From assembly GCA_963556255.1 (NCBI GenBank), contig OY744617.1, positions 22,920,668-22,984,667 of the forward strand: a DNA stretch of 64,000 nt. The letters run 5' to 3'. The notes under the pieces were generated by a model. That model searched no databases and had not been told where the DNA came from. It saw nothing but the letters and a program-made list of their open reading frames with translations. Source of the stretch: Allolobophora icterica. Taxonomy: Eukaryota; Annelida; Clitellata; Crassiclitellata; Lumbricidae. The translations under genes and the position numbers were made by a program. Positions 1 through 11,059 of the stretch are shown one piece after another. Numbering within the stretch: position 1 is the stretch's first letter; the number at the start of each line of letters is the position of its first letter.

Positions 1-1
1 T

Positions 2-109
2 ATGCGTGCGCTCACGGTACAGGATGTGTATCGGGTATTATGCCTAATGTAAGTCATTAATTACATTTACATTCAGACAGCTAATGAAATCAGTTTTTCT
101 TAAGAAGTT
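2..109. repeat. Direct repeat, copy 1 (partner 476-583)
   Basis: This 108-bp block recurs at 476-583 with an offset of 474 and only a few differences. The shared core includes GCCTAATGTAAGTCATTAAT. I do not recognise a family. Confidence 0.85.
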
Positions 110-475
110 ATGAATCTGTACCTACACTTGTCTCTGAAGATAGCCAAATGCTAGTGCTTTTTGTTCCTTAGACTTATTTTGCTCATGCTTACATAATAGA
201 TCTCTACAAATGCCGCTGGATACAACAAAATCTATCATGACATGCAAGGAGTCGGAGATAATTTTGAAATCTGTACGCCTAAATACACTACCACTTCTTT
301 GCTGTGTGCCCGTGTAGAAGATAACAATGTGTGAAGCTTGATTGCTGCTACTTAATGTCAATGACCATTGTAGCTTTGTTTACCAAACTGGCTTTGAAGG
401 TAAATTGTCACATTATGATGAGAATATTTGTTGTAATTATAGGTGAATGTTGTCTTGAATAAGAACATCAGCTGC
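110..475. other. AT-rich spacer, nothing recognised
   Basis: I see no gene, RNA or repeat boundary here apart from the flanking direct repeats. Confidence 0.5.
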
Positions 476-583
476 ATGCGTGCGCTGACGGTGCAGGATG
501 TATATCGAGTGTTATGCCTAATGTAAGTCATTAATTACATTTACATTCAGACAGCTAAGGAAATCAGTTTTTCTTAAGAAGTT
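476..583. repeat. Direct repeat, copy 2
   Basis: Second copy of the 108-bp block at 2-109. Immediately after it the similarity to the inverted arm near 19.9 kb begins. Confidence 0.85.
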
Positions 584-822
584 CTGTTGTTTGGTGCAAC
601 CTAGGGAAAGCCCAAATTTGTTAGACTTGGAACTGGTAAAATCAGGCTAGTGTGTTAAAAATTGTGTCCCAGAAAACTATAGAAAACTAAACAGTGAAAT
701 AGAACAAAGAAGAAGCTTATCTGTAAGAGTTAAAGAGGTGACATCCGATCTGTGGTAGCAGTTAACGTAAAATCCTGTTTCTGGATTACAGTAACTGAAT
801 TTTGCTTGTTTTTCTTTTTCAG

Positions 823-877
823 CAGTGTGCTGATATCTGTCCTGACTGTTCAACAGCCGTTCGCTCCAGTCTTGAAA
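823..877 (+). pseudogene. Exon-like block E1 of an unrecognised gene family
   Basis: A polypyrimidine tract and CAG precede it, and GAAA|GTGAGT follows. The 55 nt are open and read QCADICPDCSTAVRSSLE. In the inverted arm the corresponding block (19640-19705 plus 19500-19504, minus strand) reads in the same frame as ...CNVSRRAIRSGLE, with acceptor TTTAG and donor GTAAGT. Both frame and splice borders are kept, which suggests a real ancestral exon. I do not recognise the family; a zinc-ribbon-like CxxC pair is visible. Confidence 0.5.
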
Positions 878-1199
878 GTGAGTGATGCAATATTTATCAT
901 TTGATTGCTTTTGATGGTTGAGGAATTATCAAAGGAAATGTAGAGTGGAGTGTCGTCAGCATGATATTACTCAAGTTTGATGGCTAGTAGGCCGAGTAAT
1001 ACCATTATATCAGATTGATGCCTTTAGCCAGTTTTCTGATCTTTGTGACCTTGGATCTAGACTGGTACTGTCCAGTGTAGTGTGATTATACAGTGTGGAC
1101 TTGTTAATGTGCTCCCGGGTAGCACACTGTTCCGCTTAATGCAAAGTGGTATTATGTCCCCTAAAGCTATTAACTCAGCATGCTGTATCGGTTAATGCA

Positions 1200-1465
1200 C
1201 CAGATTATCAGACTGACGGTTGACTAGGATGGTTGGATGGACAGGTGGACGAACGGACTGACTGTCGGTTGGGCACACTGACAGTTGAATGGACTGCTGA
1301 ATGAATGGACTGCCGGTCGCATGGACGGTCAGAGGAGCGGATGGATGGAAGATTGTATGAACAGACTGACGGTCATACAGATGGTGGGACATATGGTGAG
1401 ATGGACAATCGGCCGGTCAGATGGACGATCGGTCAGACGGATGAGCGGTCGGATGAACTGACGGA
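1200..1465. repeat. GGTC/GGAC minisatellite
   Basis: Degenerate short units of GGATGGACGGTC and CTGACGGTC type. The mirror copy is at 19000-19200 on the other arm. Confidence 0.7.
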
Positions 1466-1759
1466 TTTAGTTAGACAGTAGGTTACTACCTATATCATAC
1501 CATCAAAGGGTGACAGTTGACACCATGTTAAGGAAACAAATGCCTAGAGCAACTGGTTGCTGTAGGAGTTTGGTCTGTAACTATACTTTGGGCTATGTTA
1601 TGTGCATTTTGGAAATCTCATAATCTCTTAATTTATAATGCAACACTGAATTGTGTTCATTTGAGAAACGAAGTGCTAAAGTGCGAATTAATGGAACTTA
1701 CAGTTAAAGAAAACGTTTTCTGGAGACACGTGACGATACACGAGACACCCTGGCCACAA

Positions 1760-1802
1760 ACGATCAAGCATTAGTGACCAGTGAAGCATTAGTGACCAGT
1801 GA
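1760..1802. repeat. Short tandem duplication
   Basis: AAGCATTAGTGACCAGTG occurs twice in direct succession. Confidence 0.7.
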
Positions 1803-1811
1803 CTGAGAAAT

Positions 1812-1926
1812 TTGACTGCTTGCATTTAGTCATGTTGCCTTCAAAAGAACATCAGTGTAGAAAGACAGCAGTGGCTGGCTAAAACAGCTGAACTCTACGA
1901 AAAAGCAGATAAACTAGAAGAAACCA
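1812..1926 (+). pseudogene. Exon-like block E2, copy 1 (coiled-coil-like)
   Basis: The frame reads QKNISVERQQWLAKTAELYE then KADKLEET and ends at a GTGAGT donor. It aligns with 3493-3610, including about 50 bp of the following intron. The 5' part has an indel and no clean acceptor, so this copy is probably broken. Family not recognised. Confidence 0.5.
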
Positions 1927-1978
1927 GTGAGTGCTAATTTGTCTGGCATCTAGTCTAGTGACATTTCTGGTGCTTCAA

Positions 1979-2330
1979 TTTCAAGACTATGATAAACTAC
2001 ACTTACCCGTCATAATGACGGAGAGGGAAAGGAATGGAGGGAAGACGTTAAAGTGCCGTCAGTCCTCATTAATGCCCGCATTCGCAATGACTATTAATAA
2101 GTCGCAAGAACAAACCTTCGACCACGTGGGTCTTTTTTAAGTGAACTCGTATTGTCACATGGCCAGCTGTTGCATGTCAGAGGTGGCATGCTGGAAAATC
2201 GACCGCAGTCGGCCCCGTTGCCTCTGCATCACTTCAGCCTTTAAGGGGCGGCGGTTTCGCCCTTAGTGGCTATCCCTAGTGGCTGTCCCTAGTGGCGATG
2301 GTGGCATGAGTGAGTCTACCGTAGCAGAAT
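1979..2330 (+). mobile_element. Helitron helicase C-terminal relic, copy 1
   Basis: The translation contains PAFAMTINKSQEQTFDHVGL, the PIF1-type helicase motif found at the end of Helitron Rep/Hel proteins. It is followed by a degraded HGQLY-like block. A stop and frameshifts break it. Helitrons move by rolling-circle replication (family knowledge). A second copy with the same flanks lies at 10700-11050. Confidence 0.75.
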
Positions 2331-2599
2331 ATTGGTATATGTATGGCGGGAGTCACATCGACTGCTGCAGTCGATGAATTAGTGGCTGGAATTAAGGAGC
2401 GATTAATTTCCAGAGACGATGAGTAAGAAGTGTAGCGGAGCAATAGTCAAATTTTACCTCTTTTGGCCAGTTATTAGAGACGTTGGACTTCAAATAAGAG
2501 CATCAAACAAACGGTTGAGGTGCGGCTGATCTGCTACAGGATTAGCGTAAATTTTACATTTTTCAAGCTCATTAATCTGAGTTATAGCACAAGTGAAAG

Positions 2600-3330
2600 C
2601 AAACTTGTCACAATAGTCGCACTACGACAGATCGACTGAACATTCCTGTTGGGGAAGAATACGTGGTTATGAGTCGACTGGGAATTCTTTCTTTAAAGAA
2701 TGTACTGGAGAAGCTATGACGAAGAATTGGCGATTCTACACAAGATGGAAGCCGATGGAGATCTACATTGATCACGCAAACAAGAGTCGAGAGAGACAAA
2801 CTTCAAAGAACTTCTACTACGGAAGGTTAGAATACGCAAACATATAAATAGATTATCATTTAGTAAAGATGCTGGTTAAGATTCTAAAGACACTTATACA
2901 TGTAGAATGAATTGCCAGACGATTGATCATGTTTGCATATGATATATAGCTGTGCTATTAACATTATTAAATCACATGTTTATACATCTAGAAGATCTTA
3001 CCCTTAAAGCTCTATTATGCTGATGATGATGGCTTAAAAAAACTGACTTAGGATTGATATTACAAGTGACCGTGGTGTAAGATCCAATATTTACAAACTC
3101 CTTTATTCAGGAGGCATCACACTGATGAAGAAAAGTTATTGTCTTTGGAGTGATCAATCCTGTACACACTTGTGATGTTTCCATAGATGAACAAATGATC
3201 CCATTTACTGATGGATGTGAACTAGGCCAGTATGCTCCAAATAAGCCAAATCCGATTGGCCTGAAGAACTTTGTTGCAGCTAGTCCGGATGGGTTAGTTA
3301 TATAAATTTGTGATAATTATTATGCCCTTC
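2600..3330 (+). pseudogene. piggyBac transposase relic, copy 1 (N-terminal half)
   Basis: Broken frames read DEQMIPFTDGCELGQYAPNK then PNPIGLKNFVAASPDGLV at 3187-3300, the DEQM-PF-G / KP-GLK motif of piggyBac (DDE) transposases. The upstream part (2600-2890) is shared with 11060-11360. Stops and shifts make it inactive. The C-terminal half is missing. Confidence 0.75.
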
Positions 3331-3492
3331 TGCTAACCATGTTCGACGTTGCCTAAATATGCTATGTTTCCCTGTATTTTCCACAGCACAAAGAAGGTAC
3401 TTTTGTTTGTGTAAATAATTAGTTATTCCAAGGCAGCTTAACTTACTTGGGATTATAATTCCTTTAAATATTTTGTTGTTTTGTAAAACCAG

Positions 3493-3610
3493 CTGAAGCA
3501 ATATGAGCTACATTTGTGTCGATTGCAAAAAGCCATTGATGCCGAAAGAAGGCAGTGGCTGTCTGTCACTGCTGAACTATATCAAATACAAGATAAAATT
3601 GAAGAAACCG
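3493..3610 (+). pseudogene. Exon-like block E2, copy 2
   Basis: Acceptor AACCAG precedes 118 open nt ending ACCG|GTGAGT. It reads LKQYELHLCRLQKAIDAERR then QWLSVTAELYQIQDKIEET, a heptad-like charged helix. It is intact as an exon, unlike copy 1. The gene family is not recognised. I label it a pseudogene because its neighbours are decayed; it could be a live exon of a gene extending elsewhere. Confidence 0.45.
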
Positions 3611-4626
3611 GTGAGTACTAATTTGATTGTCTGGCAGCTAGTCTAGTGACATTTCTGGTGCTCCATTTTATTGCTCAACTAGCCATAACTCGTGAAAAAT
3701 CACGGTATGTAAATTTAGTTTTGAAACTTTAATTTGCTTGAGAGTCGAAATGTACAACATATATAAGCTAAATTGTTATCATTACAGAGAGAGACAGAGA
3801 GAGAAAGAGACAGAGGTCAGCTGGACCTGTCTACGCGAATGCAGGCCTGGTTATGGGGGCGGCCGTAGCATTCACGCGACCGACAGACGTACAACCGAAT
3901 TATATTGTTTGATTGTGACAAACATTGGCAAAACTGGTCAGTTTTCAAGAGGCAGACTTCTTAGGATGAGTAGAACTGGAATAGAGTAGAATAGAGTTCC
4001 AGAAATGGCAGAAGCAACAAATGAGCCTATTGTTATTTGTTTCTTAGATAAAGACAACAAAAAACTAAAGCGACAAATCGAAATCCTGAGAGAAATTCTA
4101 CAGGATTCGAACCCGTGAACTGCAAGGAATATGTGATGATGATGGAAAAACCCGTACAGCTGTGTTTACCGATAGCCTGTTGTTAAGTATCACATGAGAC
4201 CAGCATGCGTTCCTACGTGAAGCAGTGCGTTATTACTGTTCCGACAAATCCCTGACTATGGATGGATACTCATGTGATCGACCTATCTGCCTATGGAAAA
4301 GAGTATTAAACGTCTTTATCCACGTTGCTGCTGCTGCTGAATGAAGAAGTGAGGAGCTACAGCAACGACCCGCCTCTACCCCTTTGACACGCCGCAGAGT
4401 AAGACAGCCCTGAGCATTTTATTTGAATAACCTGGGACCGTAATAACTAACCGCCCCTTTGCCTATCGTAATTGCCCCATTTTGACTGATAGTAATTATA
4501 ATTATCAGCCGTTCGTTTGAAGCTGCCTTGAACCCTTTTAATTGTGTATTGCTTGCATAACCTGTGTAGTTTAGTCAACTGACAATTGTTACTTGGGAGA
4601 TTGATTACATTAATTGCAACAAATGT
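3611..4626 (+). other. Mostly unassigned; short open helical block near 4040-4120
   Basis: The plus strand reads FLDKDNKKLKRQIEILREIL then QDSNP and a stop at about 4040-4120, which could be another decayed exon. I see nothing else recognisable. Confidence 0.3.
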
Positions 4627-5070
4627 AATAGACAAAGGTGATTGGTTGTATGCTAACGTTGCCTGTACACAACATGATATTTGCAGCTATCATGCAGAGT
4701 TCTTGTTCAGAAGTGAAGTTCCTCTTATGTAATAGACAAAGGTGATTGGTTGTATGCTAACGTTGCCTGTACACAACATATTTGCAGCTATCATGCAGAG
4801 TTCTTGTTCAGAAGTGAAGTTCCTCTTATGTAAAAGACAAAGGTGATTGGTTGTATGCGTACCTTGCCTGTACATAACACGATGCAGCTTTAGGTTTGTT
4901 GTCAGATACATACCAGATGGAAAGGTTCCATTCAGAGCTCTTGATCAGAAGAAGAGAAGTTCCTCCTATGTAAAAGATGATGGTGACTGGCTGTATGCGT
5001 ACATTGCATGTACAGCACACGATGATTGCAGCTATAGTTTTGTGGTTAGAGACATACCAAATAAAACCTA
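4627..5070 (+). repeat. Four-unit tandem repeat with coding-like translation
   Basis: Units begin at 4639, 4742, 4843 and 4983 (spacings 103, 101, 140). Each carries GTGAYTGGYTGTATGC. The last unit is open and reads YVKDDGDWLYAYIACTAHDD then CSYSFVVRDIPNKT before a stop; earlier units are interrupted. The family is not recognised. Confidence 0.7.
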
Positions 5071-5099
5071 ATGGATTTACACATACCATGTAATGCATA

Positions 5100-5847
5100 T
5101 AGAGATGTAAAAAAACATGTTTTTTTTGGCGTTGAAATATTTCAATGAAATATTTCAGTTTTATTTGAAATATTTCAGTTTCCTTTGAAACATTTGAAAT
5201 TAGTTTTTTTTTACATTTTACAACTAATTACAACCATAATAACAGTTTATTTATTTCTCTCATATTACATATTATATGCATTATTGTGTTAGTGATGACC
5301 ATCCTCGAGATACTCAATTTATTTCTAATTACCTGTTTTTAAGAATGACTTTTATGAGAGTTACATTATATGTTGAAAAACATATTTTATTCACCAAATG
5401 TCACAAATTACAGTTTGATCTAATAAAGTAGATGTTATTGTTCATTGTTATGCTTAACATTTATTATTAATCACTTGTTTTGTCATAAATGAAATAAATG
5501 TGATTTTAGCTAAATTCTGCTAGCCTAGGAGGCTAGCCTAGGACACAGTCAATCGTATAGAATTCGAAACACTTTAGTGACTTTACAAGACAAATTATAA
5601 ATCACAAATACTATGTCAACTAGACTCAATAATAATCCGGCGAACAAAATTTTACAAAAAGTTCTAAGAATACAACTTAGAACACAAACATAAATAGTAC
5701 TATCAGTCAGACAGAGTAAACCATCATTAATAGTAATTATACTTAGAGATGTAAAAAAAACATGTTTTTTTTGGTCATTGAAATATTTCAAAAAAAACTG
5801 TCAGAAATGAAATATTTCAAATGAAATATTTCACGCTCACATCACTA
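5100..5847. mobile_element. hAT-like element with 8-bp TSD AATGCATA
   Basis: The left end TAGAGATG and the right end (reverse complement TAGTGATG) match at 7 of 8 positions. The 8-bp duplication AATGCATA lies at 5092-5099 and 5848-5855. Several GAAATATTTCA palindromes sit near both ends. The left end recurs inside at about 5743. I see no transposase, so it is non-autonomous. Confidence 0.75.
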
Positions 5848-5855
5848 AATGCATA

Positions 5856-6478
5856 ATGTCATTTTAGTGTTTAGTATAAAATATTATGGGCCCAAAATCT
5901 GGAATACCCTGCCTATTGATATACGCTGTTCGCCAAATCCCTACTTATTTAAGATTCGATTGCGCAAGTACCTTCTGAATGTGGTATCAGTCTCCCTAGT
6001 CATTAGAATTGATCATTGTGTTTCTTATATACTGATTTTTTTTCCTTATATAGTGTGTTTGTTTTTTGTTCTCTTGGTATTGGGTGAACACGTACATAGG
6101 TAAACTTAAGCATAGATAATTTTGTGTTAGTTAAGGTTAGTTAAGGAATGCATACTATCAATCTCAACCTAGCCTCTATATAACTTAATTGTAAAGCCGA
6201 TTGGCTTAAATTGATTATGAATGAATGTAGTGAGGCTACCCTTCGATCCTGTCAGTCAAATTGTTCATTGGTAAATATATCTACTTAGGTGTCCCTAGTT
6301 AGCGGGATGTATATCCCTTGGGGGCCACCTTTTGCCGCCAATGACAAGTTTTTTTACCGCTGTGTTACATTACTCCTTTCTGTTTTAATTGTCAATTCTA
6401 CTGTTATTTTATAGTCACTGTACTCTGTTATAATTGTCATTTGGATGCAATAAAGATTTTTGATTGATTGATTGATTT
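5856..6478 (+). mobile_element. L2/CR1-like non-LTR retroposon 3' end
   Basis: The frame reads YGPKIWNTLPIDIRCSPNPY then LFKIRLRKYLL, the usual C-terminal end of L2/CR1 reverse transcriptase proteins. A 3' UTR follows, then AATAAAGATTTTTGATTGATTGATTGATT. It is 5'-truncated. Confidence 0.85.
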
Positions 6479-6479
6479 C

Positions 6480-7690
6480 AAATGGACAAAACTTATTTCT
6501 GCTATTTTTGTAATTCTTTCAAAATTTCAGCTGACCCTTTACTTTTGGTTCTACTTCAGAATTTGTGTTGTGTGTTAAAATCGGCCTGTTTTCATTGAGT
6601 ATGGTTGTCTCAGTGGAAAAGGACATTCTCATTGATGAAATTTGTTGTTTTATAGTTCTATCATAATAGTGTACGTATAGTAACGCAGCATCACTCATAG
6701 GCAAACCGAGTCTCGTAATTGGCAGACCCAGTCCATTGAATAAGGTCAGTAAGATGTCAAGAAGTATAAAAATGCAATACCTTTTTAAAGAACAAGGATC
6801 AACATTATTTACAGTCTTTAATGATACACTATCAGAAGTTTGGTCTTTCTTGATGGACCATGGTGTGCTTATTTTAGCTATAGTGACGCCTTTTCAAACT
6901 GCTGTTTATATCTGAATAAATGAGCACATACAGAAATGAATACTATTGATATGTTCAGAATTCCATTTTAAACAAATACGTCTACAGTTCTGTCTTAGTG
7001 GTCATGAGACCTAACTTTTACCCTTATGGAGTGAAATGGATAAAATCCCCAAAATATCTGGCTAGAACCAGAACAAGGGCTAAAAATCTGCCATGCAAAG
7101 GGTTAAACAATCTACATATATGACTGTGTCTGAAAAACCCACAAAAGTCATAAAAATTGTAATTGTAATCTGACATAATGAAGCGTCACTTCAAGAAAAC
7201 TCATCAGTTGTCCTCCTGACCCAAACCAGTGAAATTACTCTCTAATAATAAGGAGTTCAGGCGTTTTCAAAACTGGAAGGAACAGACTGAGGAGCTGGAG
7301 CCGTAGCTCTCGAGAAAGGTTTGTGGGCCCAAACAGGCAGTTACTGGGCTGAGCTATAGTAGTATGCAAACAAGGGACAGGCAGGATTCCATGGGCAGCG
7401 GACAAAAAGGGTCTTGGGACAGAGGAGACTTAAATGAACAAGTCCCTAAGGTATGATGGAGCAGAGCCAACAAGACAAAAACACTTAAGGATCAGAATCT
7501 TAAACTGAATACATTGCTGGACGGGGAGTCAGTACAAAGTATCCCACACATAGGAAGATCTATGGCCGAATGTGGGGACACTTTCAATAAGACGAGAGTG
7601 GCGTTAAGAACAGACTGAAGCTTCAAAATATTAGCTAATGAGAGCCCAGGAAAGATGACATTACCAAAACCAACTCTGGTGCGATTGTGT
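6480..7690. other. Unassigned, nothing recognised
   Basis: I see no coding block or repeat boundary I can support. Confidence 0.4.
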
Positions 7691-7692
7691 GG

Positions 7693-8051
7693 GCCTACTT
7701 GTCCTTAGTGCCAGTTTCTTGAAAATTAATTTTCTAATGTTGCAAGGGTTTTCTTGGGCATGTTATGAATTTAATAGTAAAAAGTGGTTTTGTTTCGATG
7801 TTTTTGTTTGTATACAGAGGTCTGATGGAAGGCATTCTCTGTTTGAGTAACTGTCAAACCTAGATGAAGATGAACAAGTTATCGTATTTGAAAAGAAATG
7901 TGACATCCTGCTTTCAGAAAATGATGACAGACGAAGCATGATGTATTTGGAATCAAAACCGACTTTACCTTGTGAGAAATATGCGTCATAGAAAGCTGTT
8001 GACAACAATGGTGGCCGTAAACACAAGAATGTTTTACGGAAAAGCTAAAGG
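7693..8051 (+). pseudogene. Exon-like block E3, copy 1
   Basis: After acceptor TATACAG (ending 7817) the frame reads SDGRHSLFE, a stop, then LSNLDEDEQVIVFEKKCDIL, LSENDDRRSM, YLESKPTLPCEKYAS and a stop. A GTAAAT donor-like site is at 8051. The whole segment with its 5' flank is duplicated at 9308-9687. The first stop is private to this copy; the TAG after CEKYA is shared. Family not recognised. Confidence 0.5.
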
Positions 8052-8599
8052 TAAATTGTGACCTAGTTATTCCTTATTCCCAGTCGTATTCATAATTGGT
8101 TCACATGACGTAAATCTTCCAAATTAATCAGCGCCACACAAAAGCCGCATCAGGGAGACCTATTTTATACACTGGTGCTATATCAAATCAAGTTCGCAAT
8201 AGCCAGGATATGCCTTGTTGATTCCGGTGGCAGGTCAGAATCCGGTGATGTCAAGCCGAGGATGGTGGCAAAATGGCTAGATCGACGGTCGATCAAGAGT
8301 CTAAGAGTATGAATAAATGAGTAAACAAGTTTTGTTTTAAACCTCGAATATAGTATTAAATACAGTATTTGGCATAACCAGTGATCTCTGTTAATAATAG
8401 TATTATAATAGTATTATTACACATCAGTGGGCATAGCTATAACATCGGCGGACCGCAGTTCGGAGATATATCTTGAATGATTTTAAGGTTATTTTGGTCT
8501 GTACCACTTGTATATGTCTTATTTTTTTCCATAGAGAAAAGAGGCTATAATATAAACCTTTGTATTATGAGAAAGTCATTTGCTATTTTTTACCAATGC

Positions 8600-9307
8600 A
8601 TTTATGTTACATGGGTAACCCTGCTTAGTGGGCATAGACTCTGTTGGGTTACCATTTGTCGCCAAATAATACTTACCTGCTTTTCTTGTACACTGATTTT
8701 ATAACATGGTTACAATAAAATCTTTGATGGATTGATTGATTGAATAATATACGGTATCTTTTGGCGTGCTGTCATTGGTCCGTCTAAATTCTGCTGACGC
8801 AATCTGTCTATTGTCTAAGAATTAGTGCAATGCGTGGTCTTAAAAATTACATATTTATGTTACATGGGTAACCCTGCTCAGTGGGCATAAACCTTTTGGG
8901 TTACCATTTGTCGCCAAATGATACTTACCTGCTTTTCTTGTACACTGATTTTATAACATGGCTACAATAAAATCCTTGATGGATTGATTGAATAATATAC
9001 GGTATCTTTTGGCATGCTGTCATTGGTACGTCTAAATTCTGCTGACGCAATCTGTCTATTGTCTAAGAATTAGTGCAATGTGTGGTCTTAAAAATTACAT
9101 ATTTATGTTACATGGGTAACCCTGCTTAGTGGGCATAAACCTTTTGGGTTACCATTTGTCGCCAAATGATACTTACCTGCTTTTCTTGTACACTGATTTT
9201 ATAACATGGTTACAATAAAATCCTTGATGGATTGATTGATTGAATAATATACGGTATCTTTTGGCATGCTGTCATTGGTCCGTTAAAATTCTGCTGACGC
9301 AATCTGT
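8600..9307 (+). repeat. About 2.8 tandem units of ~250 bp containing an L2-like 3' end
   Basis: Units start at 8600, 8853 and 9101. Each has GTAACCCTGCTYAGTGGGCA, the GTYGCCAAATRATACTTACC block and AATAAAATCYTTGATGGATTGATTG, then a 100-bp spacer. The 3'-tail type matches the L2-like end at 6280-6478. It looks like a retroposon tail tandemly duplicated with its flank. Confidence 0.8.
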
Positions 9308-9687
9308 CTACTTGTCCTTAGTGCAAGTTTCTTGAAAATTAATTTTCTAATGTTGCGAGGGTTTTCTCGGGCATGTTCACATTTATGAATTTAATGGTAA
9401 AAAGTGGTTTTGTTTTAAATGTTTTTGTTTGAATATAGAGGTCTGATGGAAGGCATGCTCTGTTTGAGAAACTGTCAAACCTAGATGAAGATGAATAAAT
9501 TATCGTGCTTGAAAAGAAATGCGACATTCTGCTTTCAGAAAATGATGACAGACGAAGCATGCTGTTGCATTTGGAATCAATACCGACTTTACCTTGTGAG
9601 AAATATGCGCTGTAGAAAGTTATTGACAACAATGGTGGCCATAAAAACAAGAATGCTTTACAGAAAAGCTAAAGATAAATTGTGATT
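9308..9687 (+). pseudogene. Exon-like block E3, copy 2
   Basis: This aligns with 7693-8051. It reads FEKLSNLDEDE, a stop, then IIVLEKKCDILLSENDDRRS and ESIPTLPCEKYAL and a stop. It keeps the Lys where copy 1 has a stop but has its own stop seven codons later. The donor is lost (ATAAAT for GTAAAT). Confidence 0.5.
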
Positions 9688-9689
9688 TA

Positions 9690-10680
9690 TTTTAACATAC
9701 AAAGTAAAATATTTAAGAATTTCTTTTACTATAGTTTTATGAATTTAGGGCATCAGTAGATGTATTCGAAGCATTTTTGTTAGCATTAATCGCAATGCAT
9801 GGTTTTAGTGAGTGTTCACAGTGATGTCCATTTTAATTGACATTGGTTTTCAGCTGTGTCGTGTCCATTTAATGGATGATACATATCAGCTGTGTCAGTA
9901 AGGAATTTTTTGTAGTCATTAATTTTATTCTGTTGTCATTGTGAGTCATGAGACAACTAGAAATGTTGCAACATAGGTCGTATGATCGATGTCTTGTAAT
10001 TAATATAAAAATTTTACATTGTTTTATTAGCCAGAGTATGTACTCTGTGTTCGCTAAATGTGCTACAAAATGTCAATGATGACAACTCGGAAAGGTCTGA
10101 ATTATCCGGTCATGAAGATGTACAAATGTAGAACTAAAGGAACAAATGTCTGACTCCAGCAGTTCAGCTGATTGCAGAAGTGATGAAGAGCCAAATTTGT
10201 GCAATCTTCTCAGCATGAGCAAGTCACAAGAGATGGATTACATGAGGCAGGGATAGCAAGTTGTTTATGCTGATGTCAACTGGCACTAATATGACCTCTG
10301 TTGCAGTGCGCCGGAAAAGCATCAACACAACAGCCGCAGAAATTGAACAGTTCTTTGGTAGAACTATATGAACATAAGGTGCTTGTCTGTTTATGTCTTG
10401 TGTTGGCCATCCTCGCATCCAGTTATTCTGGCAGAAGGGGTTTGCAATTCCACTACAGAGTGAAACATTGACACGTGATCGCTTTTTCTAAGTCAGGTTC
10501 CCTGAAGGCCATCGTTGATACCGATATTACTGATTGCTCCCACAGACCTTTCTTATCTATATATAGTCATGGGACTGTGTAATGTTACTGAGGATGTTGC
10601 TGAATGCTAGTTAAATGCAGAATGGTTTAATCTATTCATGATAATTAATAGACCAGCATCTTATACCAGCATTATTAGAA
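9690..10680 (+). other. Unassigned; acidic/serine-rich open stretch near 10140-10255
   Basis: The frame at 10140-10255 reads EQMSDSSSSADCRSDEEPNL then CNLLSMSKSQEMDYMRQG. It could be the acidic N-terminus of the nearby piggyBac relic, but that is inference. I see nothing else. Confidence 0.3.
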
Positions 10681-10689
10681 TAGGCTCGG

Positions 10690-11055
10690 GGTTATTTCAC
10701 AATTTCGAGACTGATAAACTGGAGTACTTACCCGTCATAATGACGGAGAGGGTTGGAGGGAAGGAGTTAAAATGCTGTCAGCTCCCATCAAGGGCAAACC
10801 CTCGACCACGTGGGACTTTTTCAGCTATCCCGTATTTTAAAAGGCCAGCTTTATGTTGCATGTCGGAGGTGGCATGCCAGAAAATCTACTGCAGTCAGTC
10901 TGTTGCCTCTGCACCGACTTCAACCACTAAGGGGCGGCGGTTTCACCCTTAGTGGCTGCTCCCTAGTGGCTGCAGTCGATGGTAGCACGAGTCAGAGTGT
11001 TAGTCAGCATGTTGGTATATGTATGGCGGGAGTTATAGCGGGAGTTATAGCGTGA
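10690..11055 (+). mobile_element. Helitron helicase C-terminal relic, copy 2
   Basis: It shares CCCGTCATAATGACGGAGAG and the CGACCACGTGGG block with 1979-2330. The frame reads GLFQLSRILKGQLYVACRRW then HARKSTAVSLLPLHRLQ, corresponding to the HGQLYVA-SR motif of Helitron helicases. It is followed by the same piggyBac block as copy 1. Confidence 0.7.
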
Positions 11056-11059
11056 GTAA

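Larger units (their letters stand above)
584..1480 (+). repeat. Left arm of a large diverged inverted duplication
   Basis: The reverse complement of about 18960-19945 follows this segment in order. The shared landmarks are the GGAACTGGTAAAATCAGGCT block, an exon-like block with its donor, a TTTATCATTTGATTG block, the CTGGTACTGTCCA block, and a GAC/GGTC-rich minisatellite at 1200-1465. The arms are clearly diverged, so the event is old. They are about 17.5 kb apart. Confidence 0.85.
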
